Assembly: GCF_029277985.1 (NCBI RefSeq)
Contig: NZ_CP119546.1
Span: 3,100,001 to 3,164,000 of the forward strand
Direction of reading: 5' to 3'
From: Providencia stuartii
Lineage (GTDB): Bacteria > Pseudomonadota > Gammaproteobacteria > Enterobacterales > Enterobacteriaceae
DNA: 64,000 nt
The position numbers and the translations under genes were made by a program. The notes under the pieces were generated by a model. That model was not told the DNA's origin and did not search any database. It was given only the letters and a program-made list of their open reading frames with translations. Numbering within the stretch: position 1 is the first letter of the stretch; each line of letters starts with the position of its first letter. This document shows, one piece after another, positions 1 to 9,450 of this stretch.

Positions 1-1198
1 GACGACAGGCTGTTCTGTTGAAGTCACGGGGATCGTGAAAGAATCACCAGGCCAAGGCCAATTTTTCGAGTTAGAAGCAACAGCAGTTAAAGTGGTAGGT
101 TGGGTTGAAGATCCTGACACTTACCCGATGGCGGCAAAACGCCATAGCGTTGAGTATCTACGTGAAGTCGCACACTTGCGTCCACGCACTAACTTAATCG
201 GTGCAGTAGCGCGTGTTCGCCACACGCTTGCCCAAGCATTACATCGTTTCTTTGATGAGCAAGGTTACTTTTGGGTTTCAACCCCAATTATCACAGCATC
301 TGATACCGAAGGTGCGGGTGAAATGTTCCGTGTTTCGACACTGGACTACAATAACCTGCCACGTAATGACAAAGGTGAAGTTGATTTCAGTGAGGATTTC
401 TTTGGTCGTGAGTCCTTCTTAACCGTATCAGGACAATTGAATGGCGAAGCTTATGCTACAGCATTAAGCAAAGTTTATACCTTTGGCCCGACTTTCCGTG
501 CAGAAAACTCAAACACCAGCCGCCACTTAGCGGAATTCTGGATGGTTGAGCCGGAAGTGGCTTTCGCTAATCTTGATGATGTGGCGGGTCTTGCAGAACA
601 AATGCTGAAATTTGTCTTCAAGGCAGCACTTGATGAGCGTCGTGATGATCTCGAGTTCTTTGCTCAACGTGTCGATAAAGACGTCATCAACCGTTTAGAA
701 AACTTTGTTAATTCAGATTTCGCGCAAGTCGACTATACCGATGCGATCAAGATCCTAGAAACTTGTGGTAAGAAATTTGAAAACCCAGTGTACTGGGGGG
801 TTGATATGTCTTCTGAGCATGAGCGCTATTTGGCTGAGCAACATTTCAAAGCACCGGTGGTTGTTAAAAACTATCCTAAGGACATTAAAGCTTTCTATAT
901 GCGCCTTAACGAAGATGGCAAGACAGTGGCAGCAATGGATGTACTCGCCCCCGGTATTGGTGAAATCATCGGTGGTTCACAACGTGAAGAGCGCCTTGAT
1001 ATGTTAGACGCACGTCTTGATGAAATGGGAATGAATAAAGAAGATTACTGGTGGTATCGCGATCTACGCCGCTATGGCACAGTACCACACTCTGGTTTTG
1101 GCCTTGGCTTCGAGCGCTTAGTGGCTTATGTCACTGGCGTTGGTAACGTTCGTGAAGTCATTCCCTTCCCACGTACGCCAAGAAATGCAGCATTCTAA
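1..1198 (+). CDS. asnS: Asparagine--tRNA ligase, 5' end cut off by the window
   Basis: Cytoplasmic class II aminoacyl-tRNA synthetase that charges tRNA-Asn with asparagine. The reading frame is open from base 2, so the gene begins before the window; about 398 residues are present against roughly 466 in E. coli, so most of the N-terminal anticodon-binding OB domain is missing. The catalytic domain is complete. Motif 2 is visible around [17 protein letters not shown] and motif 3 around [15 protein letters not shown] near the C-terminus. It is followed by a strong terminator, then the ompF-type porin and aspC, the same asnS-ompF-aspC order as in E. coli. Identification is very secure. Nothing odd is seen in the visible part. 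Confidence 0.98.
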   Translation, partial: TTGCSVEVTGIVKESPGQGQFFELEATAVKVVGWVEDPDTYPMAAKRHSVEYLREVAHLRPRTNLIGAVARVRHTLAQALHRFFDEQGYFWVSTPIITASDTEGAGEMFRVSTLDYNNLPRNDKGEVDFSEDFFGRESFLTVSGQLNGEAYATALSKVYTFGPTFRAENSNTSRHLAEFWMVEPEVAFANLDDVAGLAEQMLKFVFKAALDERRDDLEFFAQRVDKDVINRLENFVNSDFAQVDYTDAIKILETCGKKFENPVYWGVDMSSEHERYLAEQHFKAPVVVKNYPKDIKAFYMRLNEDGKTVAAMDVLAPGIGEIIGGSQREERLDMLDARLDEMGMNKEDYWWYRDLRRYGTVPHSGFGLGFERLVAYVTGVGNVREVIPFPRTPRNAAF

Positions 1199-1225
1199 GA
1201 CTTATTAGCCTTATCTTTTATATCG

Positions 1226-1260
1226 AATATCGGGTCGCTATAGACCCGATATTATTTTTA
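1226..1260 (+). terminator. Rho-independent terminator of asnS
   Basis: An 11-bp perfect stem (1226-1236 with 1243-1253, sequence AATATCGGGTC) with a 6-base loop is followed by TATTTTTA. It lies 27 bases after the asnS stop codon. Confidence 0.85.
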
Positions 1261-1524
1261 ATATCTTTTATTACTTTTATAATATTTTCAAAGGCTATAA
1301 CCACGTTGACACCAGTGTACAAATTAACACCATTTTTTAAGCCAATTTAATTTAGATCAGAAAAATCTGCTTTTTTCCTCATTTCTTGTCTTATCTATAA
1401 GCAAATCTGTCAATTATACTTATCTAAATTGTTCAAAAAAAGCGCAATTTAACCTCTCAAAAAGTTCCCTAAATTTTGTAATTATTTTTAAACTGGTCAT
1501 ACCTGCGGTTGTTTTTTGATCTAT

Positions 1525-1590
1525 TTTTTACATTTTGAAACACCTTGTTACCATTTGTTTCAGAATCTTTATTTTTGTAGCACTTTGAGG
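1525..1590 (+). promoter_or_regulatory. OmpR-type binding region upstream of the porin
   Basis: Three successive T-rich blocks about 20 bases apart resemble the F1-F2-F3 OmpR sites of E. coli ompF: one around ACATTTTGAAACACC (1530-1544), one around TTACCATTTGTTTCAG (1548-1563) and one around CTTTATTTTTGTAGCAC (1567-1583). The last block is nearly identical to the E. coli F3 site as I remember it. The likely -10 region lies near 1611-1620, giving a transcription start close to 1625. OmpR control is inferred from this similarity. Confidence 0.7.
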
Positions 1591-1624
1591 GTAGATAAAT
1601 TTATTTACCAATGGAACACTGGAC

Positions 1625-1728
1625 GCCGACATAGACGACACTAATCTCTCATAAATAGTTCCAATTTTTTTTGAGAATTATTTTTGGCAGTGGCAGGTGT
1701 CCGAATAACACCAATGAGGGTAATAATA
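1625..1728 (+). promoter_or_regulatory. Conserved ompF-type mRNA leader
   Basis: The segment before the porin start closely resembles the E. coli ompF leader: CTCTCATAAATAGTTCC (1645-1661), GGCAGTGGCAGGTGTC (1686-1701) and ATGAGGGTAATAAT (1714-1727), which holds the ribosome binding site. In E. coli the last block, with the first codons, pairs with the small RNA MicF. Such conservation in a leader suggests post-transcriptional control is kept here. No MicF gene was seen in the window. Confidence 0.6.
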
Positions 1729-2844
1729 ATGATGAAACGCAATATTCTTGCAATGGTTATCCCAGCTCTGTTGGCTGCAGGCGCAGCAAACGCAGCTGAA
1801 GTATACAACAAAGACGGCAACAAACTAGACGTTTACGGTAAAGTTGACGTTCGTCACTATTTTGCTGACGCTGATAAAGGTAAGAAAAGTGAAGATGGCG
1901 ACGATTCACGCGTTCGTTTAGGCCTGAAAGGTGATACTCAAATCACTGATCAACTGACTGGTTTTGGTCGTTTCGAGTGGGAAACTAAGACTAACAAGTC
2001 TGAAGGTCACAACGAAAATAAAAACCGTCTAGCGTATGCTGGTCTGAAATTTGCTGATTTCGGTTCAATCGACTACGGCCGTAACTACGGTGTGGTTTAT
2101 GACACGAACGCATGGACCGACGTATTCCCACTGTGGGGCGCGGATACTATGGCTCAGTCTGACAACTTCATGACTAGCCGTAACCGTAACCTGTTAACTT
2201 ACCGTAACAACAACGCATTCGGTTATGTTGATGGCCTGAGCTTCGCTCTGCAATATCAAGGCAAAAACGGTGACAACAACAAATCATCTTCAGGCGATGC
2301 TGCTAAAGACAACGGTGACGGCTACGGTTTCTCTGCAGCGTATGACTTAGGTTGGGGCGTATCACTGGGTGGTGGTTACTCTAACTCTTCTCGTACTCCT
2401 AATCAGCAACATGACACAACTGCTGGCGGTCAAAAAGCGCAAGCATGGAACGTTGGTGGTAAATTCGACGCTAACAACGTTTACTTAGCAGCTATGTACG
2501 GCCAAACTCTGAACACAACTCGTTATGGTTCAGACGACAGTATCGCTAACAAAACTGAAAACGTTGAATTAGTTGCTCAATACCTGTTCGACTTCGGTCT
2601 GAAACCATCTATTGGTTATAACCAATCTAAAGGTAAAGACTTAGGCCGTACTTATAATGGTAAAACTTACAACAACCAAGATCTGGTTAAATACATCTCT
2701 GTAGGTTCTTACTACTACTTCAACAAAAACATGTCTGCAGTTGTTGATTACAAAATCAACCTGCTGAAAGACAACGACTTCACTCGTGAAAACGGTATCA
2801 ACACTGATAACGTAGTTGGTCTGGGTCTGGTTTACCAGTTCTAA
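1729..2844 (+). CDS. ompF: OmpF/OmpC-family general porin
   Basis: Outer-membrane trimeric 16-strand beta-barrel porin for passive diffusion of small hydrophilic solutes. The start is ATG 1729, preceded by GAGGGTAATAATA; an in-frame TTG at 1684 is inside the conserved leader and is rejected. The 371-residue precursor has a signal peptide cut after GAANA, then the typical [16 protein letters not shown] start and a C-terminal phenylalanine (GLGLVYQF), the signal read by the BAM complex. The constriction loop reads [10 protein letters not shown] instead of the E. coli DMFPEFGGDT, so the acidic residue at the E117 position is a leucine (precursor residue 135). Its position between asnS and aspC supports ompF orthology. 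OmpR-like sites and an ompF-like leader lie upstream. The symbol follows synteny; OmpC-like properties cannot be excluded from sequence alone. Confidence 0.92.
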   Translation: MMKRNILAMVIPALLAAGAANAAEVYNKDGNKLDVYGKVDVRHYFADADKGKKSEDGDDSRVRLGLKGDTQITDQLTGFGRFEWETKTNKSEGHNENKNRLAYAGLKFADFGSIDYGRNYGVVYDTNAWTDVFPLWGADTMAQSDNFMTSRNRNLLTYRNNNAFGYVDGLSFALQYQGKNGDNNKSSSGDAAKDNGDGYGFSAAYDLGWGVSLGGGYSNSSRTPNQQHDTTAGGQKAQAWNVGGKFDANNVYLAAMYGQTLNTTRYGSDDSIANKTENVELVAQYLFDFGLKPSIGYNQSKGKDLGRTYNGKTYNNQDLVKYISVGSYYYFNKNMSAVVDYKINLLKDNDFTRENGINTDNVVGLGLVYQF

Positions 2845-2888
2845 TTATTGTTTAAACAATAATTCAGACAACAGTGAAATCTGTTTTG

Positions 2889-2917
2889 AAAAGCAACGCT
2901 TCGGCGTTGCTTTTTTT
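2889..2917 (+). terminator. Rho-independent terminator of the porin gene
   Basis: AAAGCAACGC (2890-2899) pairs with GCGTTGCTTT across a stable TTCG tetraloop and is followed by a run of T. A separate perfect 22-bp palindrome (2843-2864, centred on GTTTAAAC) overlaps the stop codon just before it. Confidence 0.9.
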
Positions 2918-3199
2918 GTTGTGTGACGCGCTATTTTTATCCTTATTTGTCCCTTTACCCTCGTACACTCTCTCCCTAACCACTAAATCCTGCATTAAGA
3001 TCAATTATTAATCTAAAGTGTCGATACGTTAGAGAAAATCGCTGCATTTAGTGCGGTTAATGGTCAGATCCCATGCAATTTATACCTACATCACAAGATC
3101 TTACCAATTTTTAGTAAAACGGTTGGCAAATTGTTTTCTGCGCGTTAACCTGAGCACTCAACATTTTCGGCTTAACAACTGAGCTTTGGAATCGACAAC
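2918..3199. other. Spacer upstream of aspC
   Basis: No gene is seen between the porin terminator and aspC. The stretch should hold the aspC promoter, but I cannot point to a convincing -35/-10 pair. The aspC ribosome binding site is probably TTTGGA near 3184-3189. Confidence 0.5.
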
Positions 3200-4390
3200 A
3201 TGTTTGAAAAAATTACTGCTGCCCCTGCTGACCCTATTTTAGGCCTTGCTGATAGTTTCCGTGCTGACCCTCGTGATAACAAAATTAACCTCGGTATCGG
3301 CGTTTACAAAGATGAGTCTGGTAAAACTCCAGTTCTAGACACTGTGAAAAAAGCAGAAAAATTCCTGCTTGAAAATGAAAACACCAAAAACTATCTTGCC
3401 ATCAGTGGGATGCCAGAATTTGGTCGTGTCACTCAAGAGCTGTTATTTGGTAAAGAGCATGAAATTGTCACTTCTCAGCGTGCTCGTACTGCACAAGCGC
3501 CGGGCGGAACTGGTGCTCTGCGTATTGCGGCTGATTTTATCGCTAGCCAAACCAACGCTAAGCGTGTTTGGATAAGCAATCCAACTTGGCCAAACCATAA
3601 AAATATTTTTGAAGCTGCTGGCTTAGAAGTCCTGACCTACAACTACTATGATGCCGCTAATCACGGTATGGATTTTGATGGCATGCTAAACAGCCTATCT
3701 GCTGCCGTAGCCGGTGATGTTATCGTTCTGCATGGTTGCTGCCATAACCCAACTGGCATCGACCCAACGGTAGAGCAATGGACTAAACTGTCTGCACTAT
3801 GTGCTGAAAAAGGTTTACTGCCAGTGTTTGACTTTGCTTACCAAGGGTTTGCAAAAGGTTTAGATGAGGATGCTGAAGGCCTGCGTATCTTTACTAAACA
3901 AAATCCAGAAATGATCGTAGCAAGTTCTTATTCGAAAAACTTTGGCTTATATAATGAGCGTGTCGGAGCTTGCACCATTATTGCTAAAGATAGTGATAAT
4001 GCAGAGCGCGCATTTAGCCAAGCGAAAGCCGTTATTCGTGCTAACTACTCAAACCCACCAGCACATGGTGCCGCTGTCGTCACAACCATTTTATCTGATG
4101 ATGCCCTGAAAGCTGAGTGGATCCAAGAATTGACGTCAATGCGTGAGCGTATTAAACGTATGCGTCAGTTGCTGGTAAGCACACTTGAAGAGAAAGGCGC
4201 TAAACAAGACTTTAGCTTCATCATTAACCAAAATGGTATGTTCTCCTTCAGTGGCCTGACAAAAGAGCAGGTAGAGCGTCTACGTAGCGAATTTGGTATC
4301 TATGCAGTGAGTTCTGGACGTATTAACGTCGCTGGCTTAACACTCGAAAATATGGTTCCACTGTGTGAAGCGATCGTTAAAGTCATCTAA
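3200..4390 (+). CDS. aspC: Aspartate aminotransferase
   Basis: Pyridoxal-phosphate enzyme that interconverts aspartate and 2-oxoglutarate with oxaloacetate and glutamate in the cytoplasm; it can also act on aromatic amino acids. The 396-residue length equals that of E. coli AspC, and the [20 protein letters not shown] start is characteristic. The cofactor lysine is K246 in [15 protein letters not shown]. The substrate and cofactor region HNPTGIDPT is present, preceded by an unusual double cysteine (HGCCHNPTG). It is monocistronic by appearance, with its own upstream spacer and a strong terminator after it. Function is secure. Confidence 0.98.
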   Translation: MFEKITAAPADPILGLADSFRADPRDNKINLGIGVYKDESGKTPVLDTVKKAEKFLLENENTKNYLAISGMPEFGRVTQELLFGKEHEIVTSQRARTAQAPGGTGALRIAADFIASQTNAKRVWISNPTWPNHKNIFEAAGLEVLTYNYYDAANHGMDFDGMLNSLSAAVAGDVIVLHGCCHNPTGIDPTVEQWTKLSALCAEKGLLPVFDFAYQGFAKGLDEDAEGLRIFTKQNPEMIVASSYSKNFGLYNERVGACTIIAKDSDNAERAFSQAKAVIRANYSNPPAHGAAVVTTILSDDALKAEWIQELTSMRERIKRMRQLLVSTLEEKGAKQDFSFIINQNGMFSFSGLTKEQVERLRSEFGIYAVSSGRINVAGLTLENMVPLCEAIVKVI

Positions 4391-4412
4391 GTTGTAAAAC
4401 AATCTGAACAGC

Positions 4413-4448
4413 AAAAAGAACGATACATATGTATCGTTCTTTTTTTTA
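4413..4448 (+). terminator. Rho-independent terminator of aspC
   Basis: A perfect palindrome with arms GAACGATACAT (4418-4428) and ATGTATCGTTC is flanked by five A on the left and a run of eight T on the right, so it could stop transcription from either side. Confidence 0.88.
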
Positions 4449-4470
4449 TTAATGAATACCGTGTCTAATT

Positions 4471-4502
4471 ATAAAACGCCCCACTTAATGAGGCGTTTAT
4501 TG
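4471..4502 (-). terminator. Probable terminator of ycbL
   Basis: AAACGCC (4474-4480) pairs with GGCGTTT (4492-4498) about 15 bases beyond the ycbL stop. The T tract on the minus strand is short (TTTTAT), so it is weaker than the aspC terminator next to it. Confidence 0.6.
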
Positions 4503-4515
4503 TTCAAATTGTTAA

Positions 4516-5163
4516 TTACCAAACAGGTAAGTCATCCTGCAAGAACGGGTTTGTCTGCCGCTCATGACCTAAATTCGACATAGGACCGTGACCGGGTATA
4601 AATTGATACTCATCGCCAAGTGGTAATACTTTATTTTTAATCGATGCAATCAGTACTTGATGGTCACCACGAGGGAAATCACTACGCCCTACACCCCCTT
4701 TAAATAATACATCCCCCATGGAAATCAGTTTATCTGCATGATTAACAAATATAATATGACCAGGTGTATGCCCTGGACAATGCAGAACATCAAAAGTTAT
4801 TGGGCCACAGCTCACCGTCTGCCCCTCTTCTAACCAATAATCAGGTGTAAAGTCAGGACAGCCTTCAATATTAAACATCGCATTTTGTTGTGCCAACGCC
4901 TCAATCCAGAAAGCATCTTCCTTTTGCGGACCATAAATAGGTACCGAAAAATGTTTGGCAATAGCCGCGGTAGCTCCGATATGATCGGCATGCCCGTGGG
5001 TAAGAAGAATTTTGCTGAGCTTTAAGCCACGTTCTTCAATCGCAGCAATCAGTTTTTCAGCCTCACCGCCTGGATCAACAATCACGGCTTCCATTGAGTT
5101 TTCATCCCAAATCACCTGACAATTTTGCATAAAAGGGGTTACTGGGATAATCGTATATTTCAT
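4516..5163 (-). CDS. ycbL: Metallo-beta-lactamase-fold hydrolase YcbL (type II glyoxalase II, GloC-like)
   Basis: Zinc-dependent hydrolase of the glyoxalase II family; the E. coli orthologue splits S-lactoylglutathione and was renamed GloC. The signature THGHADHIG supplies the metal ligands, and further ligands are seen in HCPGHTPGH and PGHGPMS. The chosen start at 5163 gives [17 protein letters not shown] and 215 residues, the same length as E. coli YcbL; an upstream in-frame ATG would add six residues unlike the family. GGAG lies about ten bases before the start. It is downstream of mepK on the same strand, but the two are separated by a 121-bp ERIC element. It has no signal peptide, so it should be cytoplasmic. 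Natural substrate is inferred from the family. Confidence 0.93.
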   Translation of the reverse strand: MKYTIIPVTPFMQNCQVIWDENSMEAVIVDPGGEAEKLIAAIEERGLKLSKILLTHGHADHIGATAAIAKHFSVPIYGPQKEDAFWIEALAQQNAMFNIEGCPDFTPDYWLEEGQTVSCGPITFDVLHCPGHTPGHIIFVNHADKLISMGDVLFKGGVGRSDFPRGDHQVLIASIKNKVLPLGDEYQFIPGHGPMSNLGHERQTNPFLQDDLPVW

Positions 5164-5360
5164 CGAACATTGACTCCGCATCTATGCTACATAGGCTTAC
5201 GCCGTCTGAGTAACAGAATAATAAAAAAATAATTATTAGGAGCATACAGAAGTCAGAGAGGTGTGTAAATGAAGGGAAGCAATGCGCATAGAAACACGGA
5301 AAACAGTCATAACGCTCACCACTTAAAACCAGATAAAGCGACGTTAATTGACTGACAGGT

Positions 5361-5481
5361 ATTCTCAATAATTCGCGTTGCAGCTAGGCGACAAGTAAGG
5401 GTATCCCGAGGAGCATACAAAAGCATGTGGCTCGGGTAACCGAGCGTAGTCAACAATGCTGCGACGTGAATTATGACGAAT
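5361..5481 (+). repeat. ERIC-type palindromic repeat between mepK and ycbL
   Basis: A 121-bp imperfect palindrome. The left end ATTCTCAATAATTCGCG (5361-5377) is matched, inverted, at the right end ending TGAATTATGACGAAT (5467-5481). The interior holds CCCGAGGAGCATAC and GCATGTGGCTCGGG as an inner hairpin and GTCAACAATGCTGC, all recognisable from the enterobacterial repetitive intergenic consensus. It lies inside the spacer of two same-strand genes, so it should be transcribed and fold in the mRNA. Confidence 0.85.
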
Positions 5482-5490
5482 AACCCAAAC

Positions 5491-6039
5491 CTACCAAGTC
5501 CGTGCAGGCCCCGTATCTATATGAACAAAATTACTTCTTGGATAATAACCAACACCACCCGCCTTCATTTTTAAAGCTGCTTTACGAATGTTACTGAGTT
5601 GGATACCTTCAATATGGAAATCCATCGCTTGCCCGCGTGTATGGTAGCTCTTTTTCGCCACACCACTACTGCTTCGACGCAATGCATTATTAGTTTCAAG
5701 TGAACGATAACCTGAAATCAGCTGAATAGGCTTATTAGTTCCTAACATAACTTGCAGCATATAGATTTGATCAAATAATTTAGGGTCTATCGTTTTGATT
5801 TTATCGCTACGGTGATCACGGAATAAATGATTTAATCGGGCTAGTTCTGATTTATTATAATGGCGTCCATCAAAAAACTCTGTTTTTAAAAATTCCCCGG
5901 TATTGAGGTTTTGAAAACGCAAAATTTTTGGTCTAGGCGTCGTCATAGCGGCAAAGACATGGTTAGGTAATAAGCTCAGCCCAAAAGCAGCTGCACCAAC
6001 ACCTAACCATTTGCGGCGGTTTTGGTCAATGATATCCAT
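5491..6039 (-). CDS. mepK: Murein endopeptidase MepK (YcbK), M15-like
   Basis: Periplasmic peptidoglycan hydrolase; E. coli MepK (YcbK) cleaves 3-3 (mDAP-mDAP) cross-links. The 182-residue protein begins with a twin-arginine signal, NRRKWLGVGAAAFGLSLLP, ending near VFA, so it is probably exported folded by Tat. The DUF882/M15A fold is shown by SGYRSLETNNALR, the zinc-site segment SYHTRGQAMDFHIEG and the C-terminal FVHIDTGPARTW. It lies downstream of ldtD, which makes the 3-3 links, with a 418-base spacer between them. The ERIC element follows its stop codon. Identity is secure; the biochemical role is taken from the E. coli orthologue. Confidence 0.93.
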   Translation of the reverse strand: MDIIDQNRRKWLGVGAAAFGLSLLPNHVFAAMTTPRPKILRFQNLNTGEFLKTEFFDGRHYNKSELARLNHLFRDHRSDKIKTIDPKLFDQIYMLQVMLGTNKPIQLISGYRSLETNNALRRSSSGVAKKSYHTRGQAMDFHIEGIQLSNIRKAALKMKAGGVGYYPRSNFVHIDTGPARTW

Positions 6040-6457
6040 AGGTAGTAGCTCAATTTCAATTAATTAAATATACTGATAATGTTTCAAAGCACTGCGTTAT
6101 TCACTATCTGTTGCAAGCCGATTGACATAAATACTTATGTTTTCTGACTGACTTCATAGCCGCCTAGCTGAAACTCAAAACAATTAGTATTAGGAACAAA
6201 ATTTATACTAATAATCAGTCTAACAAATGATATTTAACTTGAATGTATATTAATGTAAATAAATAGGTAAATAAGCGCAAATTTTACATATCATCATCCA
6301 AATAGTGACCTGTATCACTAATAATTAGCGAAATATACTCCTTTCATCCTCTGATAATGACTGGAAATTTAGCAGATTAATTTAACGACACACTATCCCC
6401 TATCTACCAACAATCAATGGTACTACGGCAGGAAGAAAAATCCCCCTGCCGCTAAGC
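6040..6457. other. AT-rich spacer between ldtD and mepK
   Basis: No gene is seen. It holds a palindromic site (6303-6320, listed separately) and a hairpin after ldtD with arms CGGCAGG (6426-6432) and CCTGCCG (6445-6451), which lacks a T tract. It should contain the mepK promoter. Confidence 0.5.
6303..6320. promoter_or_regulatory. Palindromic site resembling a CRP operator
   Basis: TAGTGA-N6-TCACTA is a perfect 6+6 inverted repeat. The core GTGA-N6-TCAC fits the CRP consensus, although the outer bases (TA, not TG) differ. It lies about 265 bases upstream of the mepK start. Assignment to CRP is a guess from the core only. Confidence 0.35.
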
Positions 6458-8185
6458 TTAGTGTAAGAAACTTTTAATGACGGGCAATTGCTTTTCCACA
6501 TTTTCAATACTGTTATCATATTGATAAATATCTGCACGATACTGTGGCTTTTGCTCTTTATCTACCCAAGCTGTTTGATAGTAAAGATAAACAGGGATAC
6601 GATCTGGAATATTAACATAACGTGTACTGCCTGCTTTTACGGCTCCATCTATACGCTTTTGCTCCCAGCCTGCATCACCTAATAAAATACTTGCCAACTC
6701 ATTTGCTTTATTGACTCGAACACAACCGGAACTGATAGCACGTGCGCTACGATTAAATAAACTGTGATTCGGCGTATCATGCAGATAAATCGCATCCGAA
6801 CTTGGCATATTAAATTTATACCGGCCTAATGAGTTCGTTGGCCCCGGCGCTTGGCGGATCCGATAGGGAAAATTCGCTGGGGTAATTTCATCCCAGTTAA
6901 TTGAATACGGATCGATTTCAAATGAGTCCTGCCCCCAGCCCGAATAGACGGTGTAACCCTTACGGCTAAAATAACTGGGATCCTGCTTACCACGAGGTGC
7001 GATATCTTTACGAGCCATGCTTGTTGGAACGCTCCAAGGTGGATTAATAACAACGTTATTTAATGCACTGCTCATAATCGGCGTCTTCCGGTCGGGACGC
7101 CCCACAATCACCTTTGAATCCAAAATAACGTCATCATTTAGATAAAAATTTAATGAGAAAGCGGGAATATTAACTAAAATTCCTGTTCCACTATCTTCAG
7201 GAATGATACGTAAACGTTGAATATTCAGCGCCATTAGCCCTGCTTTTTGCTGAGGCTTCATATTGAGCCAAACTTTGGTTCCTTTACCCACCATACCATC
7301 GGCTTCTAGCCCATAGCTTTGTTGAAACTTCTTCACAGGTTCAATCAAGTCTTCACTGTATAAACGGGCTTGGGCAGTTGCTTTTGCTTTCTCTTCCTCG
7401 CTTGCTGCTGCATCTATCTCAGTAGAGATAGCGGCAGCATCGATAAATCCTTGGCGGTATAAGATTTCACGCAAAGTGATAACATCATCACTCGATTGAC
7501 CCGGTTTCAGTGTTTTGGTCTCCACTAATTCCAGTCCATCATCGTTCATGTTAAGTTGTTTCAACATTTCTTGACGCATAGGTTGATACAACGCATGTTG
7601 TGGCGCCTGAGCCTTTACCCATTCGCTTAAATTATTTTCAGCCACTGACTCTAGCCATGGTTTCATTTGCTCAACGGTTGGCGCGCTAATGTTATACGGC
7701 TTCTTTTGGTATAACCAAAATTGCCCATTCGCTGAAACCCCTGAAAGGTACTGCAAATACCCCAACATCGCATCAGACAGCATCACATCTCGGCCTAACT
7801 CACTTAATTGTGTATTTTCTAATGCGACTAACCATTCACTAAATTGTGGCTGCACCCCAGAAAGAGCCAGCTCTGCTAATTGTTGTTGGAATTGTTCAAT
7901 AGCCGTTTCATCTTGCCATAACAATTTCATTTGCCGATCTGCGTAGATCTTGGCAATTTGCGATGAAAAAACGGGTTTTACATCAGCAGGTAATGAGGAT
8001 GTAATTTGCGCTAAACTTTCAGCCGGTGTCATTACCACGGTAGGTGTCGCAATAACCGCTTGTTGTGGTGCCGTTTCTTCAGCTAGCACTTGCCCATTAT
8101 CTTGTGCGGAAAGTACTGGGAGCTGTATCGACAATAGCCCACAAATTATTGAGAGTTGCAGCACTTTCACTCTTTTCTTTGCCAT
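6458..8185 (-). CDS. ldtD: L,D-transpeptidase LdtD (YcbB)
   Basis: Periplasmic enzyme that forms 3-3 cross-links between peptidoglycan stems and resists most beta-lactams except carbapenems. The 575-residue protein is about 40 residues shorter than E. coli LdtD (615). It has a signal peptide (MAKKRVKVLQLSIICGLLSI then PVLSA), a substrate-capping region, a peptidoglycan-binding domain around VKKFQQSYGLEADGMVGKGT, and a YkuD catalytic domain. The catalytic cysteine is C488 in AISSGCVRVNKA, preceded by the partner histidine in YLHDTPNHSLFN. The start is ATG 8185, preceded by GGTGG. Downstream on the same strand lies mepK, which cleaves the bond this enzyme makes. Confidence 0.95.
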   Translation of the reverse strand: MAKKRVKVLQLSIICGLLSIQLPVLSAQDNGQVLAEETAPQQAVIATPTVVMTPAESLAQITSSLPADVKPVFSSQIAKIYADRQMKLLWQDETAIEQFQQQLAELALSGVQPQFSEWLVALENTQLSELGRDVMLSDAMLGYLQYLSGVSANGQFWLYQKKPYNISAPTVEQMKPWLESVAENNLSEWVKAQAPQHALYQPMRQEMLKQLNMNDDGLELVETKTLKPGQSSDDVITLREILYRQGFIDAAAISTEIDAAASEEEKAKATAQARLYSEDLIEPVKKFQQSYGLEADGMVGKGTKVWLNMKPQQKAGLMALNIQRLRIIPEDSGTGILVNIPAFSLNFYLNDDVILDSKVIVGRPDRKTPIMSSALNNVVINPPWSVPTSMARKDIAPRGKQDPSYFSRKGYTVYSGWGQDSFEIDPYSINWDEITPANFPYRIRQAPGPTNSLGRYKFNMPSSDAIYLHDTPNHSLFNRSARAISSGCVRVNKANELASILLGDAGWEQKRIDGAVKAGSTRYVNIPDRIPVYLYYQTAWVDKEQKPQYRADIYQYDNSIENVEKQLPVIKSFLH

Positions 8186-8614
8186 AAATCCACCTTAAGT
8201 CACGACATGGATAACAATCATTTTTATTATATTGAATATTTATTGTATTTAAATTTGAAAAGAATGTTATAGGAATTAGCTAATTTTGTCTTTAAATAAG
8301 CGTCAACATTTTTCTTACTCTGCATGAAAACAGAATAATTTTAGCAAATGAAAAATAGAATTATTTAGCTTTTGAGTTTATGTAGAAGACTGATAAAAAA
8401 ACTGCTTTTAATTAATCACTCCAATGTCAAAATAAACTTATTCAGTGTATTTGATATTCAATATGACTTAAGAAGAAAAATTTGAACGTGGGATATTGTT
8501 ACAATGTACTGTCCATTTTTACTATCACAATCGAATGCCGTATCATTTTTTGACTCAAAAAATTAAAGACGCTAAGCGCCTTTAATTTCATTAATATAAG
8601 CCAATTAACGCAAA
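8186..8614. other. AT-rich spacer between aphA and ldtD
   Basis: No gene is seen. The stretch should carry the ldtD promoter near its left end and ends with the aphA terminator. No clear operator was recognised. Confidence 0.5.
8559..8590 (-). terminator. Terminator of aphA
   Basis: Nine-bp arms AAATTAAAG and CTTTAATTT enclose a CGC-TAA-GCG hairpin tip, with a mismatch at the junction. The minus-strand side continues into TTTTTTGAG. It lies about 25 bases after the aphA stop. Confidence 0.75.
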
Positions 8615-9328
8615 TTAGTACTCTGAATTAATCACAACTTCCTCACCAAACTGCCCTGCTTTTGGCAGTGGCTGATAAGAGGAGTTTGCTGCACGTAAGA
8701 TACGAATACCGCGAATATTTAATTCTCGTGCTGCTGCAATATCGGCATCAGCATCACCATAATAAATTTTTAATTTGTGATCACGCATCCAACTGACTTT
8801 ATTATTTTGACCAGGCTCATCACCTGCAAAAATGACAGGATTCATTTTATCTTCTGGGATTTTTAGGCCTTCTTGAACATATTTAGTGACGGTTTCTGTT
8901 TTTGTTTTAGTACGGCCAGTAATAAAATAAACCGTATCGCCACGTTTTAAGTGCATTTGGACTAAATCGATGCCAACTTTTTTAGGCATACTGAATTTAT
9001 CCCACTCATTATTCATTTTTTCCCAAAACTCAATATTTTTTAAGTAACTAAAATCATTTGGGGAATATTCCAACTTACCACGATAAAAACCTGGACTAGA
9101 AAATAACACGGTATCATCAATATCAAAGCCTACCGCCATTGGAGCTTGACCTTCTAGGCTATTTTTAATTTGCTCAATAGACACCCAATGTATAGGTTTC
9201 TGTTCAGCAAGTTCAGCCACCGTCACCCCTGAACTGACGACTTCAGGCATTAATACCTTAGCCTGTGATGTTGCCGTCAAACTGAGTACCAAAGCAACGG
9301 CGCTTAAGGTTAATGTCGTTTTTTTCAT
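8615..9328 (-). CDS. aphA: Class B acid phosphatase AphA
   Basis: Periplasmic, magnesium-dependent non-specific acid phosphatase of the HAD superfamily (the type first described in Morganella, Providencia and E. coli), which removes phosphate from nucleotides and other organic esters. The 237-residue precursor has a signal peptide ([17 protein letters not shown], cut after TSQA). The catalytic motif [13 protein letters not shown] carries the nucleophilic aspartate; later HAD motifs are visible in [13 protein letters not shown] and [14 protein letters not shown] precedes the ATG. It lies alone between mukB and ldtD, genes that are neighbours in E. coli, so it is an insertion or relocation relative to that order. 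An inverted repeat at 9451-9470 lies upstream. Confidence 0.95.
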   Translation of the reverse strand: MKKTTLTLSAVALVLSLTATSQAKVLMPEVVSSGVTVAELAEQKPIHWVSIEQIKNSLEGQAPMAVGFDIDDTVLFSSPGFYRGKLEYSPNDFSYLKNIEFWEKMNNEWDKFSMPKKVGIDLVQMHLKRGDTVYFITGRTKTKTETVTKYVQEGLKIPEDKMNPVIFAGDEPGQNNKVSWMRDHKLKIYYGDADADIAAARELNIRGIRILRAANSSYQPLPKAGQFGEEVVINSEY

Positions 9329-9450
9329 GTTTAATCCTTATTCATTTATTGACTATGCAGGCATCATGAAAGCAAACCATAACGATATCAAATCTAATTT
9401 ATTGGGATGCATCACAAGAATTCAGATAATAATGTCTTTCTCTTCATGAA

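Noticed and set aside
1684..1728. TTG start giving a porin with 15 extra N-terminal residues
   Set aside because: The segment is the conserved ompF leader; ATG 1729 has a good ribosome binding site and starts a proper signal peptide.
5361..5481. Insertion sequence remnant between mepK and ycbL
   Set aside because: The ends and interior match ERIC, there is no transposase frame, and the length is right for ERIC.
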